Assembly: GCA_012274445.1 (NCBI GenBank)
Contig: JAAROD010000004.1
Span: 1,240,001-1,304,000 of the forward strand
Source: Sclerotiophoma versabilis
Taxonomy: Eukaryota; Ascomycota; Dothideomycetes; Pleosporales; Didymellaceae
Length of the DNA: 64,000 bases
Direction of reading: 5' to 3'
Numbering within the stretch: the stretch's first letter is position 1; each line of letters opens with the position of its first letter. The notes beneath the pieces are model-generated. The model was not told the origin of the DNA and ran no database searches. It worked only from the letters and a program-made list of their open reading frames with translations. Positions 30,940 to 42,533 of the stretch are shown piece by piece. The translations under genes and the position numbers were made by a program.

Positions 30940-31495
30940 GCTGGACGACGGCAGCGCCAATTTGTATGACAGAAGAGTTTTCGGGGGATTCCGAAGAGGG
31001 TTGCCTCTGCGAAGCCTAAAAGACCTGAAAGACTAGGAGAACCATCGCGGGGTCTTTCAGAAAATTAATTCGCGGGTAGGCGCGGGGCAATTGGCGGCGT
31101 CACTAGCGTGGCGCGTTATCGGCGTTCCTTCCCCGCGGACGCGTCCACTGCCACCATGACCCCATTAACTCGATGTTTTCGATCAGCACCGCAACTGTTT
31201 CAATTATAGATTTTATCTGAAGGCAACATGGCGAGTGAAAAGTCGATATGCAACGACACGGCAGGCGCACAGTTGCACCGAATTAAACCGCTGCATCTAC
31301 GCCTGCACACTTGGCCTCCTTCGCGCACTGAATTTCGCACGCACAATCTTCCTTTTTGATAGTCCTTGATTCCTGATGGATGCATTACTGTGCAGTCTAT
31401 CTGATGTTCTAGAGGCACCTGTGCCATAATCTTAGAGACTAAAGCGTTACACGTCCAACGCCAGAACTATGCTCAAACAAACTGCTGACAAGATA
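30940..31495. other. Gap between PHO89 stop and ADE6 start
   Basis: This holds the ADE6 promoter and the 3' end of PHO89. I see no clear purine-regulator (TGACTC) site close to the ADE6 start, and no gene. Confidence 0.4.
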
Positions 31496-33387
31496 CTAGA
31501 AATGAGGTGTGTTCAGTGCCATAACGCAGAGCAACCCGGCAATCAGACCAGAAGCTGGCAGCGTAATGACCCATCCCATGAAGATGAAGCCCAGCTGGCC
31601 CCAGTTGATAGCTTTCAGGTCATAGTTCATCAACGCTGTTCCGATGAGGGCACCGGTCAGACACTGCGTTGTCGATACAGGGAGGCCCAGGCGGGAGGCC
31701 AGCAACACGGTGACGGCAGCTCCAAGCTCGGTAGCAAAACCACGGGTAGGACTCATCTGTGTGATCTTGTTTCCAAGCGCACGCATGATGTGACTGGCTT
31801 GATGTTAGCATTGATGCAACGATTTGTACGTTTTCGAACAACTTACTATCCATAGAACCAAAATCCGAGACCCAGCAAGAGACCGGCAACGACCAGCATC
31901 CAGATGGGAGTGCCCGACTCGGTGGCAATGGCACCCTCCCTATATGTCTGGTACACAGCAGACCAAGGGCCGACAGCGTTGGCAACATCGTTGGAACCGT
32001 GAGCAATACTCATCATCATAGCGGAAATAACCTGACAGTAGGTCCACATGTGCTCAACACGAACATCATAACGATTCGCGCGAGCGTGGATATCACGAAG
32101 TTTGTCACTGTCGTGGGTAATGACATCGCGGGTAACACCCTGAAGCAGGCCAAACTTGAAGTATCCCCAGAACTTCTTAGGATTAGCCCAAGACAACTCC
32201 TTAACGGGACCAATGAATCGCTCGTACGGCTCCAGCTGCTTGCGCTTCTTCGAAAGCTGAGGAACAGTGTCTTGGTCGCTCTTGATCTTATCCCCCAATG
32301 CTTTGGTCGCCTCCGGATCAGTAGGAAGACCATCTTTGCTACTTCCTGGCGAAGTCTTCTGGATATCATCAACACCTTGTGGCTGCTTCTCCTTGTCATT
32401 GAGTTCGTTGGTGTTGCGCTGTCGCAACTCCTGACCTTGAGCACGAACCTCACCATAAGCATCGGCGTAGTAGTTCTTAACATACTCGCCATCGGCCTTG
32501 CCAGCGAAGTAAAGAGGGGGGTTCTCGTGAAGGAGCAGAGGTCCAAGGGGAATATGCCATATGCGCAGACGAGCGTCTTTCTGAATCAATTTCCGCTTAA
32601 GGTATGGCATGAAGAAGACGTAGCTGAACACTAGGACTCCACCGAAGACTCCAAGGATAATACCAGCAGCCTTGCCAGCACCGAATTCCTCGAGGGAGGG
32701 CGCTGTGGGGGTTTCGACAACGATGAACAAAGCTAAGATAGCCCCGGTGGCAGCAAAGTACCATGGAATAAGCCTCATACCCCACTTGAAAGAGTCTTCA
32801 CGTTCAAGAACGGTGTACTTGACTGTGCCGAAGATAATTGCGCTGAATCCACAGGCAATGAGAGGAGCGATCGCCCAACTGGCGGCGACCTGGGAGACAG
32901 ATCCGGACTCCCAACCCCAGGTGACTCCAGCGTTGGTCGCAAAGCCGACGCCGACAAGAGCACCGACAATGGTTTGAGTGGTAGAGACAGGCATGCCAAA
33001 GCGTGTAGCGAACATCAGCCAAGTAGCACTGCCGACTTCAGCGCATCCCATGGCGAGCATGAGTGTGCCAGGTTCGGCAGGAGCTTGGAAGCGCTCGATA
33101 TTGATAATCCCATTCTTGATAGTGTCGGTAACACGGGCTCCAAGAGCGACAGCTCCTACAAATTCAGTGACAATGGACAAGAAACCAACTTGCACCATGG
33201 TCAAGGTCTGGGCAGCCACAGATGCTAGGAACTTTCAGCATGTGTTCTCTCGTTTGTGATTCCAAAACCACATACTGGCATAAGAATTGGCGACATCATT
33301 GGCACCGTTACCAAACGCAGAGAAAACGAAAGCGATAGTCGTGATCGCAAGGATCCAGTCGTACTTGGCAGTGATTGCGGGCGCCAT
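31496..33387 (-). CDS. PHO89: Na+/phosphate symporter, PiT family (PHO89 / pho-4 type)
   Basis: Three exons (introns 33225-33275 and 31794-31846) give 595 residues. Both PiT signature repeats are present: FGNGANDVANSYATS, split by intron 1, and SIAHGSNDVANAVGPWSAVY in the second half. The matching GMPVSTTQTIVGALVGVG and GLPVSTTQCLTGALIGTA motifs occur too. Eleven or twelve helices surround a large central hydrophilic loop (about residues 245-385, rich in Lys, Asp and Gln). Such carriers take up phosphate with sodium at the plasma membrane and are normally switched on by phosphate shortage through Pho4/NUC-1. Two GCACGTGC sites upstream fit that (see separate entry). Exon 1 starts at ATG 33387 (MAPAITAKYDW). 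Confidence 0.95.
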
Positions 33388-33996
33388 CTTGAACCTGAAC
33401 GACCGAGATGTTCAAATGGGAGGGTTTCGAGTGTCTGCTGAGAAAACTAGCACCCGCAACCGAATGCTCTTCCATATAAATAAGTGCACACGAGCACTCG
33501 CCACAGAATCACCAAACTCGCACCAGTGCAAACAAATAAGAGCTCTACCTCACGATAGCAGCCAAGTAAGAAGGATTCTCTTCGCCCAGGACGCATATCA
33601 AAGACGCTTGAGGCATGCTTGATGGTGGTTGGCCGACGCACCCCAGTCTGCACACATTCGATCCCGCCAACCCGCCAAGTCGCCAAGGTACTCCGTTCCG
33701 CTCTGCTCGGCAGGTCTTAGAGACTCCACCAGCAAGAAAGACCTGCAAGTTTGGCGTCCGCCAATCATATCTTGTTGTCTTTGCACGTTGCCGATTGAAG
33801 GGTTTCGAGACATCATGAGTCTCGCGTGAAATGCTGTCACGAACTTGGAAGAGATGGTTGCATTTGCTTGCAGCACAACACTGTCGATCTGCACGAACGT
33901 CAGTACTCGGTAAGATTCGTTGCAGATGCCGTCACAGCCATATTCCGAGAACATTTCAGGTGCTGGGCGTGGTATTGAGGCTGTACAATCTCAGAG

Positions 33997-34171
33997 CACG
34001 TGCCCCCAACCCATAGTCAACGTTCCCACTTCGCTGCTGAGATGGCCTCGTCCTTGGCTCGCTTCGCCAATCAGGAGAAACTCGAATACCTCGTGGTAGA
34101 CTTCCAGTCGACTGTGGTCTACGGCCTGCAGGATCCACTTCCTTGTGAAGATGAACCTACCTTGAGCACGT
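33997..34171. promoter_or_regulatory. Pair of GCACGTGC sites upstream of PHO89
   Basis: CACGTG occurs at 33997-34002 and at 34166-34171, both as the 8-base palindrome GCACGTGC, 610 and 780 bp before the PHO89 start. CACGTG is the established core for the phosphate regulators Pho4 (yeast) and NUC-1 (Neurospora). The match to a phosphate carrier gene makes a role likely, but the distance is larger than usual. Confidence 0.5.
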
Positions 34172-36607
34172 GCAGAAAAGACTTCAAACTTACGAAGAGA
34201 TGCCGTCGGTGGCTTGTTCACAAGAAGGTACTGCATACCCAAGACGAGATTGCTTTCGTCTGCCACGCGTTCTCAACGTCTTGTGGCGTTCTTGTGGTGT
34301 TCTTGACATTTCTCTGTCAGCCATCCAAATTTCTCCGTACCAGCCAATAAACATGAGCATGTAAGGACATGTTCTGATCATAGCTTACGAGATGTCATCG
34401 TCTCGAATAAGCAAACAGATGTGCCGCATGACGAATTGGAGACGTCATCTCAGTATTTGACAGAAGTTAGCTGTTGCGGACATGGATGTTCAAAGGACTA
34501 ACGGAACATTTGAAACCGTGCAACTCGTCCCTAATTTTCACATCGACCACCCGAAGCTCAGGCTGCCGCCTCATCAATTACCAACACCACTAAAGTGACC
34601 TTCGCACTAGTGCTTTAAGCATCGATAATCCTTTTTGGTAAATGATCGCTTGCTCAATTTCGAACCACCCGTTCTCTCCATCCACTTACCAAAGATCGCC
34701 GATAACATCTCAGTTGACGCGACACGGACCGCGTGTCGCCTAAAGCAATTTGTGCTCACTTTAGTCCGGACATACACGAACCACCGCAGGTCAGACGGCG
34801 ATTTGTTGTTTGGGGAAGTGTGTCGTGTGCGCACCTGCCCAATCAAGCAAACGCAGCCTGAGTGGAGATCTTGGCGATAAGGCTTGTTCCGCTCCGCTCT
34901 GGGACAGAGCACTGAGGCGTATCAGATAGATCGCTCGCTTGATCGGTCTCTTGCGCGTAGTGCGGATTCCGAATCGCTGTGATAGGCTGATGGGTCGAAT
35001 GATGAGCAGTTAGAATCATCACCGCATGGGGTGTCTTCAGTTAATCACTATGTAATAGACGACAGCGTTTGATTCATTTGCATACAAGTTCTTAAAGTCT
35101 ATCTAGGAAAGAAAAAAGTCCAATGTATATTTAAAGTGGATGAATAACTCGCTTGCAGTGGAGTGCGAAATGTGACGAATCTACTCAGGCTCCCGGTATA
35201 CTGCTGCTGGCAGGTAAGCGAGGTTGATGAAATGTTCTACCATAGGTAGACACGCACTGCGACATAAATCAAGATGGAGCATGTAACAATCAGGGGCGCA
35301 TGGCAAACCGACTACCGATGCGAAAATAGACCAAAAGGTGCTCCCTTCCATACACTCGCCAAATTGGCGCCAAACAAACCTTGATGGTATGAAAATTCAT
35401 CTCACAAGCATCTGGTAGTGCATATTTATCGCTTTGAACAGTACCGCCTAGACGCAAAGATAAGGGGAAAACTTACAGCTATACTGAAAGCGAGCGAAAG
35501 GGGGCCTTGCAATGCTAAGGCATGAGATACGCCACAGCCAGCGTTCAATCCATGTTGGAAATAATACATTCCATGCAACCTGGTGTATCAACCCGTAAAG
35601 GCTTCCAGCCAACAGAAAGTCGACCCAAAAGACGATATCTGCTACGTCTTACATGGAGTGTGTAAGCCACCACGCAACCAACAAAATTGGCGAGGGTATC
35701 ATCATCGGTGAGTATATTACAGTGATGCACCGTATTAGCATCATGTGGCGAGTCATAGATGTTCCATATCGCTGGAGGTCAACCTAAGAACAGCCGCAGT
35801 GTTGGCTTTTGCTGCGCAAAGACCATTATGTACGAGACGAGGTTTGTGTACCTTTTGACTGGGGATAAAGCTCTAAATATGCTAATCCCCTCATGTACGG
35901 AATTGAGGGGTCAAATCGCTCGGCTTTCTTGTTAGTTGCATGTATGCCTTTAGGAAACGACTGAAGTCGCTAGCATGGTTTGTTCGCACTCGTGTCATTC
36001 TAATATGTATTGTGAGCAAGACAATCCTTAAGTACCCCAATAAGAGTCCCATCAGACGGCACATCTGTATCTCCATCCCCAGCTGCTATTCATGACCATC
36101 CAAACACATGATTTGCGAGCGGGGTCCGTATCAATCCTGATAAGTTCTGTCTCATCTATGCTGAATGGGTTGTTCCACCAAGCAAATTAAAGTCAGCCAG
36201 CATAAGGCGCACAGATTGGTGTGCATCTCCAGTAGACTAATTAGCAACAAGTTTGTAAGGCAACGAACAACCTAGGGAAATCAGCATGCTTGTTGCACAC
36301 CAGTATTTAAGAAAGCTTATTCACCTTGCTCTTGTCCCAAACAGTAGTGACTAAAAGGTCCAGGATAAGATTGGGTTCGTACTCAGCCAGCTTCCAGAGG
36401 GCATGTAGTGTCGGGGTGAGGCGGGTCCGACCAGATGGAAGAACCTGTTGCGTGATACGGGTGTGTCAAAGGTCAAGCTACCCATAAAAGTGAAATGTCT
36501 ATATGTTCAAGTCCAGGGAAACTCTCTAATAACGAGCGAGAGCTGTGCGTGTCGATATTTGGTTGCGCTGGAGTGGGTGGTCAGCTTCAGGCAGGCGGAG
36601 CAGCCTC

Positions 36608-36805
36608 ATGCCTAAACTATCAACGCTCACCACCCTCTGGCTCCATAAAATACCGGTCGTTTGTGCAGCACCCGTTCAAGCATCACTTGCAACACAGAAC
36701 AAGTGCTACAGGATAAAGTTCGGCAAGAAAGGCCTTATCTGGCGTGGCGACGGCATACACCATACTCACCTTGTTGTTTGCAAGAAGAAGTTATGCTTCT
36801 TCTGA
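36608..36805 (+). CDS. Possible small secreted cysteine-containing peptide
   Basis: This 65-codon ORF starts MPKLSTLTTLWL, continues with VVCAAPVQASLA (resembling a weak signal peptide with an AAP-type cut), then a basic body with three further cysteines (NKCYRIKF, LVVCKKKLCFF) and RGDGIHHTH. A short ATAAAAG box lies at about 36485, 120 nt upstream. The Lys interrupting the hydrophobic stretch (LHKIPVV) weakens the signal-peptide reading; a missed intron could explain it. No homologue is recognised. It may be chance. Confidence 0.25.
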   Translation: MPKLSTLTTLWLHKIPVVCAAPVQASLATQNKCYRIKFGKKGLIWRGDGIHHTHLVVCKKKLCFF

Positions 36806-37367
36806 TACGATACTGTAAGGAAATTCGAGCTGCGTTGTTACCCAACAATAAGCACGATAGGATCCTGCAGGAATCACGCCTTGCAAGTAACGCGCTGTCA
36901 TCAGCATGTGAGAGTGAGGCTATGGCAGCAAAACGACTAGGTTTTTGGCTTGATCAAAGTACTATACAGGCAACTACTCGATCGAACATACAATGCGCCT
37001 CTCGACGCACTTTCCCTGATGATGTCTTACGTCATGTGAACGCGTTGCGGGAGCAACGCAGTTATAAACACTCGCTCTATCATGCCGTCGCTGAAAAACT
37101 GTGAATGAATGCACGAATCAGTGTGCATTCTCAAGTGTCGAGGTGAAGGCAGGAATCAGTGTTATGAGCTGTGACGGCGTGGGTGAGCAGGAGTTGCGCA
37201 CCAGCCACCGCATTGGACTAGGGTGCTTCTACCAATACACTCTCACCTTACACCTCTGCATGTTTCTGCCGACAGCCACATCTTATCCTCGCCATTCTCT
37301 ACTCTTCGAATATTGAACCTCTCCATCGACTACAAAACACATCTCATACCAGCAAAGACGCGTTTCA

Positions 37368-38801
37368 ATGCCTCAGAAAGCGCAAACAAGCACGGCGCGT
37401 CGCGGCCACCCAGCTGCTGCGCGAGAGCCTGCGATTCCTGTCGCCGGTGTGATACCTCCCAGCCTTTCGAAGAAGCGCGGTCGCCCAGCGAAGACCAACG
37501 CTGTAGCAGCAGCTACCCTTGAGCCGCCGAAGAAGCGCGGTCGTCCCGCCAAAATACAAGTCGATGAGCCCATTGCGCAAATCGATAGCGCCATCAAACG
37601 CGGTCGCCGCTCAGTCGCAGCTGCTGAAGAGGCAGTGGCAGAGATATCCGCTCCCGCAAAGAAGCGCGTTGGGAGGCCTCCTAAAGCTGCTGTCGCCACT
37701 GAAGAAGCTGATCCGCCTCAGAAGCGCAGTGGTCGTCCGCGTAAGGAAGAAGCCATACCTGAAGCTCCGGCTACACCCAAGCGTCGTGGTCGCCCTGCGC
37801 TCAACCTCAATCGCGTCGCCGGTTCTCCACGCGTCGCAAAGCGTACCTCACCGCGTTCGAGACCTGCCGCCAGAGCCCCTTCAAGGGTCGCTGTCGCGCC
37901 TCGTATCAACCCGAAGATGCGCTCCCGCCCTCAGGTTGAGAAGGCGAAGAAGGAAGGTGCTCAGCCCGTCAAGAAGGCACGCGGCAGGCCTAAGAAGGCG
38001 GTGGTTGAGGCTGACGCTCTTGTGCCCAAGAAGGTTGTTGGTCGTGGTCGCAAAGCCAGCGCGCCCGTCCCTGCTGCTCCTCGTAAGCGCCGCGGCTACA
38101 CATCATTCGAGGTTCTAGACAAGTTCGCCGCACAAGTCAAGCAATTTATCGCAGATATCCAGGCTGAAGATGCTGCCAATGCCGCCGCTGCTGCAGGCGA
38201 GGCTGATAACGAGGGTGAGGAGATCGAGATTGAGGTCGAGCTTGGCCCTGAGGATGGCACCGCTGGTCTTTCCGACAACTTCCCGGCCGAGCTGGAAGAG
38301 GAGACTGCTGCTGCAGCTAAGCTCGCAGAAGAGAATGAAGACAAGGCTGCAGGTGATCATATGGTCATTGATCCTGCGAGTGGCGCAAACGACGCGGCTC
38401 CCGACCAAGAGCAGCTTGTCAGAGACGGAAATAGTGCTGCAGAGTCATTCAGCGAGAATGACAACCTAGGAGATAAGACTGAACTGCCATCTGAGACAGC
38501 CGTGCTCGCAGAGATTGCAGCTGTGCAGGATGAGCTTGATGTTCAGGATGCTATCCAGGACGGTGTACAAGTGGCAAAACCCGCTCAGCCAGAGGTTGAG
38601 GGTCAGAGCTCGACCAGCCATGATTCGATTAACCTCCATCAAGAGATCACTGAAGTATCTTCGATCCCGCAGGTGGATGGCACGAATGAGGTTAACGTGT
38701 TACGCACACACGTCGATGTGCACGAGCACATCCACGAGCGTGCCCCTGCACCGGAGCCTGCAGCAGCGACAGCTGTTGGTTCTCTGTTCAGTGTATTGTA
38801 A
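37368..38801 (+). CDS. AT-hook DNA-binding protein
   Basis: This is a 477-residue single-exon protein. Six AT-hook cores (GRP within basic flanks) lie in the first 210 residues: KKRGRPAK at 38-40 and 58-60, KRVGRPPK at 102-104, KRSGRPRK at 122-124, KRRGRPAL at 141-143 and KARGRPKK at 206-208, with a further GRGRK near 225. The region between is Pro/Ala/Lys-rich. After RKRRGYTSFEVLDKFAAQVKQF (about 240-262, probably helical) the second half is acidic and disordered. AT-hooks bind the minor groove of A/T-rich DNA, as in HMGA proteins, and affect chromatin; the target is unknown. I see no enzyme domain. The basic/acidic split is typical of architectural chromatin proteins. Confidence 0.85.
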   Translation: MPQKAQTSTARRGHPAAAREPAIPVAGVIPPSLSKKRGRPAKTNAVAAATLEPPKKRGRPAKIQVDEPIAQIDSAIKRGRRSVAAAEEAVAEISAPAKKRVGRPPKAAVATEEADPPQKRSGRPRKEEAIPEAPATPKRRGRPALNLNRVAGSPRVAKRTSPRSRPAARAPSRVAVAPRINPKMRSRPQVEKAKKEGAQPVKKARGRPKKAVVEADALVPKKVVGRGRKASAPVPAAPRKRRGYTSFEVLDKFAAQVKQFIADIQAEDAANAAAAAGEADNEGEEIEIEVELGPEDGTAGLSDNFPAELEEETAAAAKLAEENEDKAAGDHMVIDPASGANDAAPDQEQLVRDGNSAAESFSENDNLGDKTELPSETAVLAEIAAVQDELDVQDAIQDGVQVAKPAQPEVEGQSSTSHDSINLHQEITEVSSIPQVDGTNEVNVLRTHVDVHEHIHERAPAPEPAAATAVGSLFSVL

Positions 38802-39224
38802 GGGATCGGACGAGAAGAGTCAGACAAAGAGTTGTTTGCTTTGAAGAGCATGCCGATCTCATATTGGACGTTAGCCGATCTACCATTCATCTACCGCGCC
38901 TTCACATCGCAGCGCAGATTTCTACTCTCATGTATGGCGTCTGGCGCGCTGAGGATGGGCACAGTGGGTTTACGCAGGTATCGTGCTTGCAAGGCGTTTC
39001 TTGTGCGTTGTTATGCGTACTTTTTGGGTGGTCACTTGTCGTAGCTCTGGCTAAACTTATACTTTGACCTCTCTCCATTGGTCGCATTAAGAAGCACAGC
39101 CTCTCCTTTGTGAAAAGCTTTGGAACCTTCCACTCCAAATACCACGATCCCAATGAATGTATTCCATTTCGCCGCTTAATCAATTTCAATTTATCAGAGC
39201 CGGTATTGTCCTGACTTCAGTAGA
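38802..39224. other. Gap between convergent AT-hook and CAP10 genes
   Basis: These 423 bp contain 3' ends of two convergent genes. No ORF or repeat stands out. Confidence 0.4.
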
Positions 39225-41836
39225 TCATACACTTGACTGTGTCGGCTTTTCGACTTTCCTTTTGGGGTCCATGATTCTTGCCAACTCCAACATTAGTCGA
39301 TACAGATACACTGTCATATCCTCCCTCCTCAGCATCTTCTCATATCCCTCGCGACTCTTATCTGCAATCTGCTTTGCCAATCGCTCCCCTTGCTCACTCG
39401 TCAAATACCGCATGGTCTCGGGCAGCTCCTGCATACCCATACTAACAGGTACGTAGTGCACCCATGGTATTAGCCGCTCATCATGCCACTCTCGTAATAC
39501 TGTCTGTTTGAGGACTACGCTCTTCGATTGCAGCAGGGTGTAGAAGCGGCCAGAGAATGAGTTCCCGTCTATATCGAATATGAAGCGGGATTTGAATTGC
39601 TTTTCTCGATCCTCCTTGTCGTGAACTTTGAAGTATTCTTTCTGCTCGGCGCAATCCTTTTCGTCGCACTGTATGATGGCGGTCAATTTGACGTCATAGA
39701 GGGCGCTATGGTCTTCGATGGCTGTGTAATTTTTCCATGAACCAGAGGTGTCTTTCTTCAGATAGGGGTGACTCGTCTCGTTCAACGTTTGAACTAGCTG
39801 CACGAAGCGTTGTCGCTGAGAGTGTCGCCAGCTACCATTCCAGCTGTGAGACCCTGTAGTGCTACCTGCCCAGTATAGTGTATTGACTTTATCCTCCCAT
39901 GCCGGATCCGCCTCTGGCTTATAGACTCCTTGGTCTACTTTGGCGGGGTACCAAGGACTGGGGTACATGATATCGCCGAACGTTGTTGGTGCCGCTTGAG
40001 AGAGAATCGGGACTGGTGCATCAGTGAGCATACAGGTCTCAGGTGAGGCGAAGAAGCCATGCATGTGCGCAAATTCAGGGTGCTGGCAGACATCCTTGGC
40101 TTGGTACCAGTCCTGTACAAACGGTATGTCGTAGTCGTAAACATTTGGTTTGTATCCGCTCGCCTTCTGATCTTCACACTGGGCGGTCACTCGGCCCCAG
40201 ATCGACTTGTGTTCTGCATTGTAGAATTCTGGCTTTGCAACACCGCCTGCTTCAAGACTTTGCTTGGTGATGACCACCCTTGGCTCATCGACAACGTCAA
40301 AGGCAAACTCGACATTCGGAATGTCATGTCTAACTTCGTCCAACAGCTTGTGGCCGAGATCGTCTACAATCCAGCCTCCGCCCTGACCGTGGTATTCGCC
40401 ATTGGTAAAACCGCATTTTCGCAAAGCCAGATGCTCGAAGCTTGTCACATGATCGATACTTTCAAGCAGATGATGAGGCGATATATACCAAAATGGCTTC
40501 AAATCCTCATGGATCATGTCGTAGTCGTCAATCAACACGGATTGCTTGGACTGCGCATAAGTGAACCACTTGTCGAAACCGGGTGGCGGCTCGCGGGAGT
40601 ATCGCCTTCGGTACTCCTGCTCGGCACTCTGGATAGTTTTAGACTGTCTTTGAATGAGATCGTCAAACCTCGTCTGTGCTTGAGCGATTAGCTCTTCGAT
40701 AGGGTGTTTTGAACCTGGTGCTGGTCTTTGACGCCCAGTTCCTACCGATAGAATGTCCAGGCCTTTGCTTGGTGAGAACTGGAAAAGAAATGAACCAAGA
40801 GGCCAGAACGCGAAGCCCAAGAGCAGGTATCGGCCGCTCGTGCTTTTGGGAAGAAAAGAGATGGTTTGGGACAGGGCAGTAAGAGCTACAAAAAGCCTGA
40901 TAACAGGTTGGACTACTTCGACTGATCCAGAGGAAGTCGGTTTGACAATGCTGGCGGACGCTGCCGCAAAAGTCAAGATCGTGGGTGCAAGCTCCCATGG
41001 TAATGTTTGCGCCTGCGCGAATCAGTAGATGGTCTCACACAAAACCTAGTAATCCACTCACAATCCAAAACATCACAATCCAATGAACAGCTTTCATGCT
41101 GCCGGACACAAAGACCCAAAAGGAAGGCGCAGCATGTGGTGACCATGCAAGCAACAAGACTACAACCAAGAGCGCAGCCATCCCTGCCGTACGGATCGCA
41201 ATAGTGCCCAGCATAGGCAGCAGCCTAGTGCTTGAAGTCTGGCTAAGTTTTGTAGCATCCTGTTCGTACATGTGTGTGAGCAGCCCGTAGAAACCAATGA
41301 GCCCTATCAAAGCCGTAGCACCAATGCCTAGCGAGCTAAGGTTGTATGAATGGGCGAGTGCCAGTGCCGAAGCAGCTCCAATTCCTGTGTACATCCATTG
41401 AGGTTGAAGGTGTTCGGCGGTCGAATTTGGAAGGCGCGGCAGGTACGCGGTGTTTCGTAAAACCATGAGGAATGGCACGATGGCTGGCTGCGATATGGTC
41501 AGCACGTGCTGGCTGATCAGGAGTTGTGCTGGAACCTACTAGGATCCAGGCAGTGTCGTCGAAATAGGACGATGATATGGTAACCGTTTTACAAGCGGCA
41601 GCGAGCCACGGTAGGTAGGCCTGCGGTTGAGCTGGGAGGACATCGTTGTAAATCCACCCTGAATATGGAGAGCGTTGAATGCACTCGGTAAATGCTAGTA
41701 CCAAGGTCCAGCAGACAGCCTCGCTATATACTGCGATGCTACCTCCAGTTTCGTAAGGTTGAAGCAATGCGGTGAGTAAGGCGGCACCGGTCGCTAAAGT
41801 CAAGCTTGCGATCCGCGGTTTTGTAGACCATCCCAT
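39225..41836 (-). CDS. Multi-pass CAP10-domain glycosyltransferase (GT90 family)
   Basis: Three exons (introns 41488-41539 and 41013-41061) give 836 residues. The first 330 or so are membrane: several helices such as LTLATGAALLTALL, AVCWTLVLAF, ALIGLIGFYGLL, AGMAALLVVVLLLAW and WIVMFWI. The lumenal/cytosolic enzyme part follows, with the CAP10 (DUF821) hallmark run near the end: FIFDIDGNSFSGRFYTLL, SVVLKQT, WHDERLIPWVHYVPV and LPETMRYL. GT90 enzymes transfer xylose or related sugars; in Cryptococcus Cap10/Cxt1-type proteins act on capsule glycans. Substrate here is not shown. The start is uncertain: ATG 41836 is the first in-frame ATG, while a further 5' exon between 41880 and 42200 is possible because coding-like sequence (VVPDDIPFVKFALPMM) lies there in another frame. 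Confidence 0.85.
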
Positions 41837-42533
41837 TGCATACACAATAAAGAGGATATGGCCAGGACCAAGAGGTACCGAAATGGCCAAGTGTGTCCTG
41901 CATGTGGAGTGAGGACATCATGGGCAAGGCAAACTTCACGAACGGGATGTCGTCGGGCACCACATGGGCGTAGCAGGGGGTAAGCGCGAAGTTGTCTGAT
42001 CAAATGTAAACGATTGGTCGGGTGAGCGGGGCTGATGTGGGCTTGAGCGTTCCTGGCGGCTACAGCCTCGTCTGCACGTTTGATGCATGCCTTCGGCGGC
42101 TTTTTTTGTGACCCGAGGTAAGCCTGCCATTTCGAAACTTGTTGTCTGCCGCAGTACTCAACGTTGGGCGCCAGAGTAAGCTGACTACGACAATGCAGGT
42201 ATAGTTTGTGTTCGATCAACCAATGGGAAGCTCGTAGACTTGGGTACGAGATGAGCAGTCCATCACAACAATCCGTCTTTTAACACGAATAGATACTGCT
42301 GCATGCGGCACGGGCGAAGCCATGCATCTTTTCATTTATCGTGTTCCAGGGCACATTTTGGTCACTAGAAGGCTGTTTTGTGTGTGTCTTTCGATACTCC
42401 CCATATCTGTCCATTCTCAAGGTCATTCTTTTCTCGCGTTGTCCAAGTTGGTCTTCTCCTGACGGAGCGCTCATTCTCTGCTTTCCGTGAACTATCATCT
42501 TTCAAATCGTTCTCCTCGAATCTCTAGCCCTCG
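41837..42533. other. Divergent gap between CAP10 and pepsin-fold genes
   Basis: Coding-like sequence on the minus strand at about 41880-41965 may be a missed first exon of the CAP10 gene. The rest appears to be promoter, including a C/T-rich tract before 42534 (TCGTTCTCCTCGAATCTC). Confidence 0.35.

Larger units (their letters stand above)
33388..37367. other. Gene-poor stretch of 4 kb upstream of PHO89 and of the AT-hook gene
   Basis: Both flanking genes start outward from this stretch, so it contains two promoters. Aside from the E-box pair and one small possible gene (both listed), I see only short unsupported ORFs. Part of it (about 35050-36350) is visibly richer in A/T than the flanks. 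No transposon coding sequence or terminal repeat was recognised by eye. Confidence 0.4.

Noticed and set aside
30940..30960. Seven extra in-frame codons before the ADE6 ATG
   Set aside because: The extension begins with TTG; the ATG at 30939 gives the natural start MASSESPYLL.
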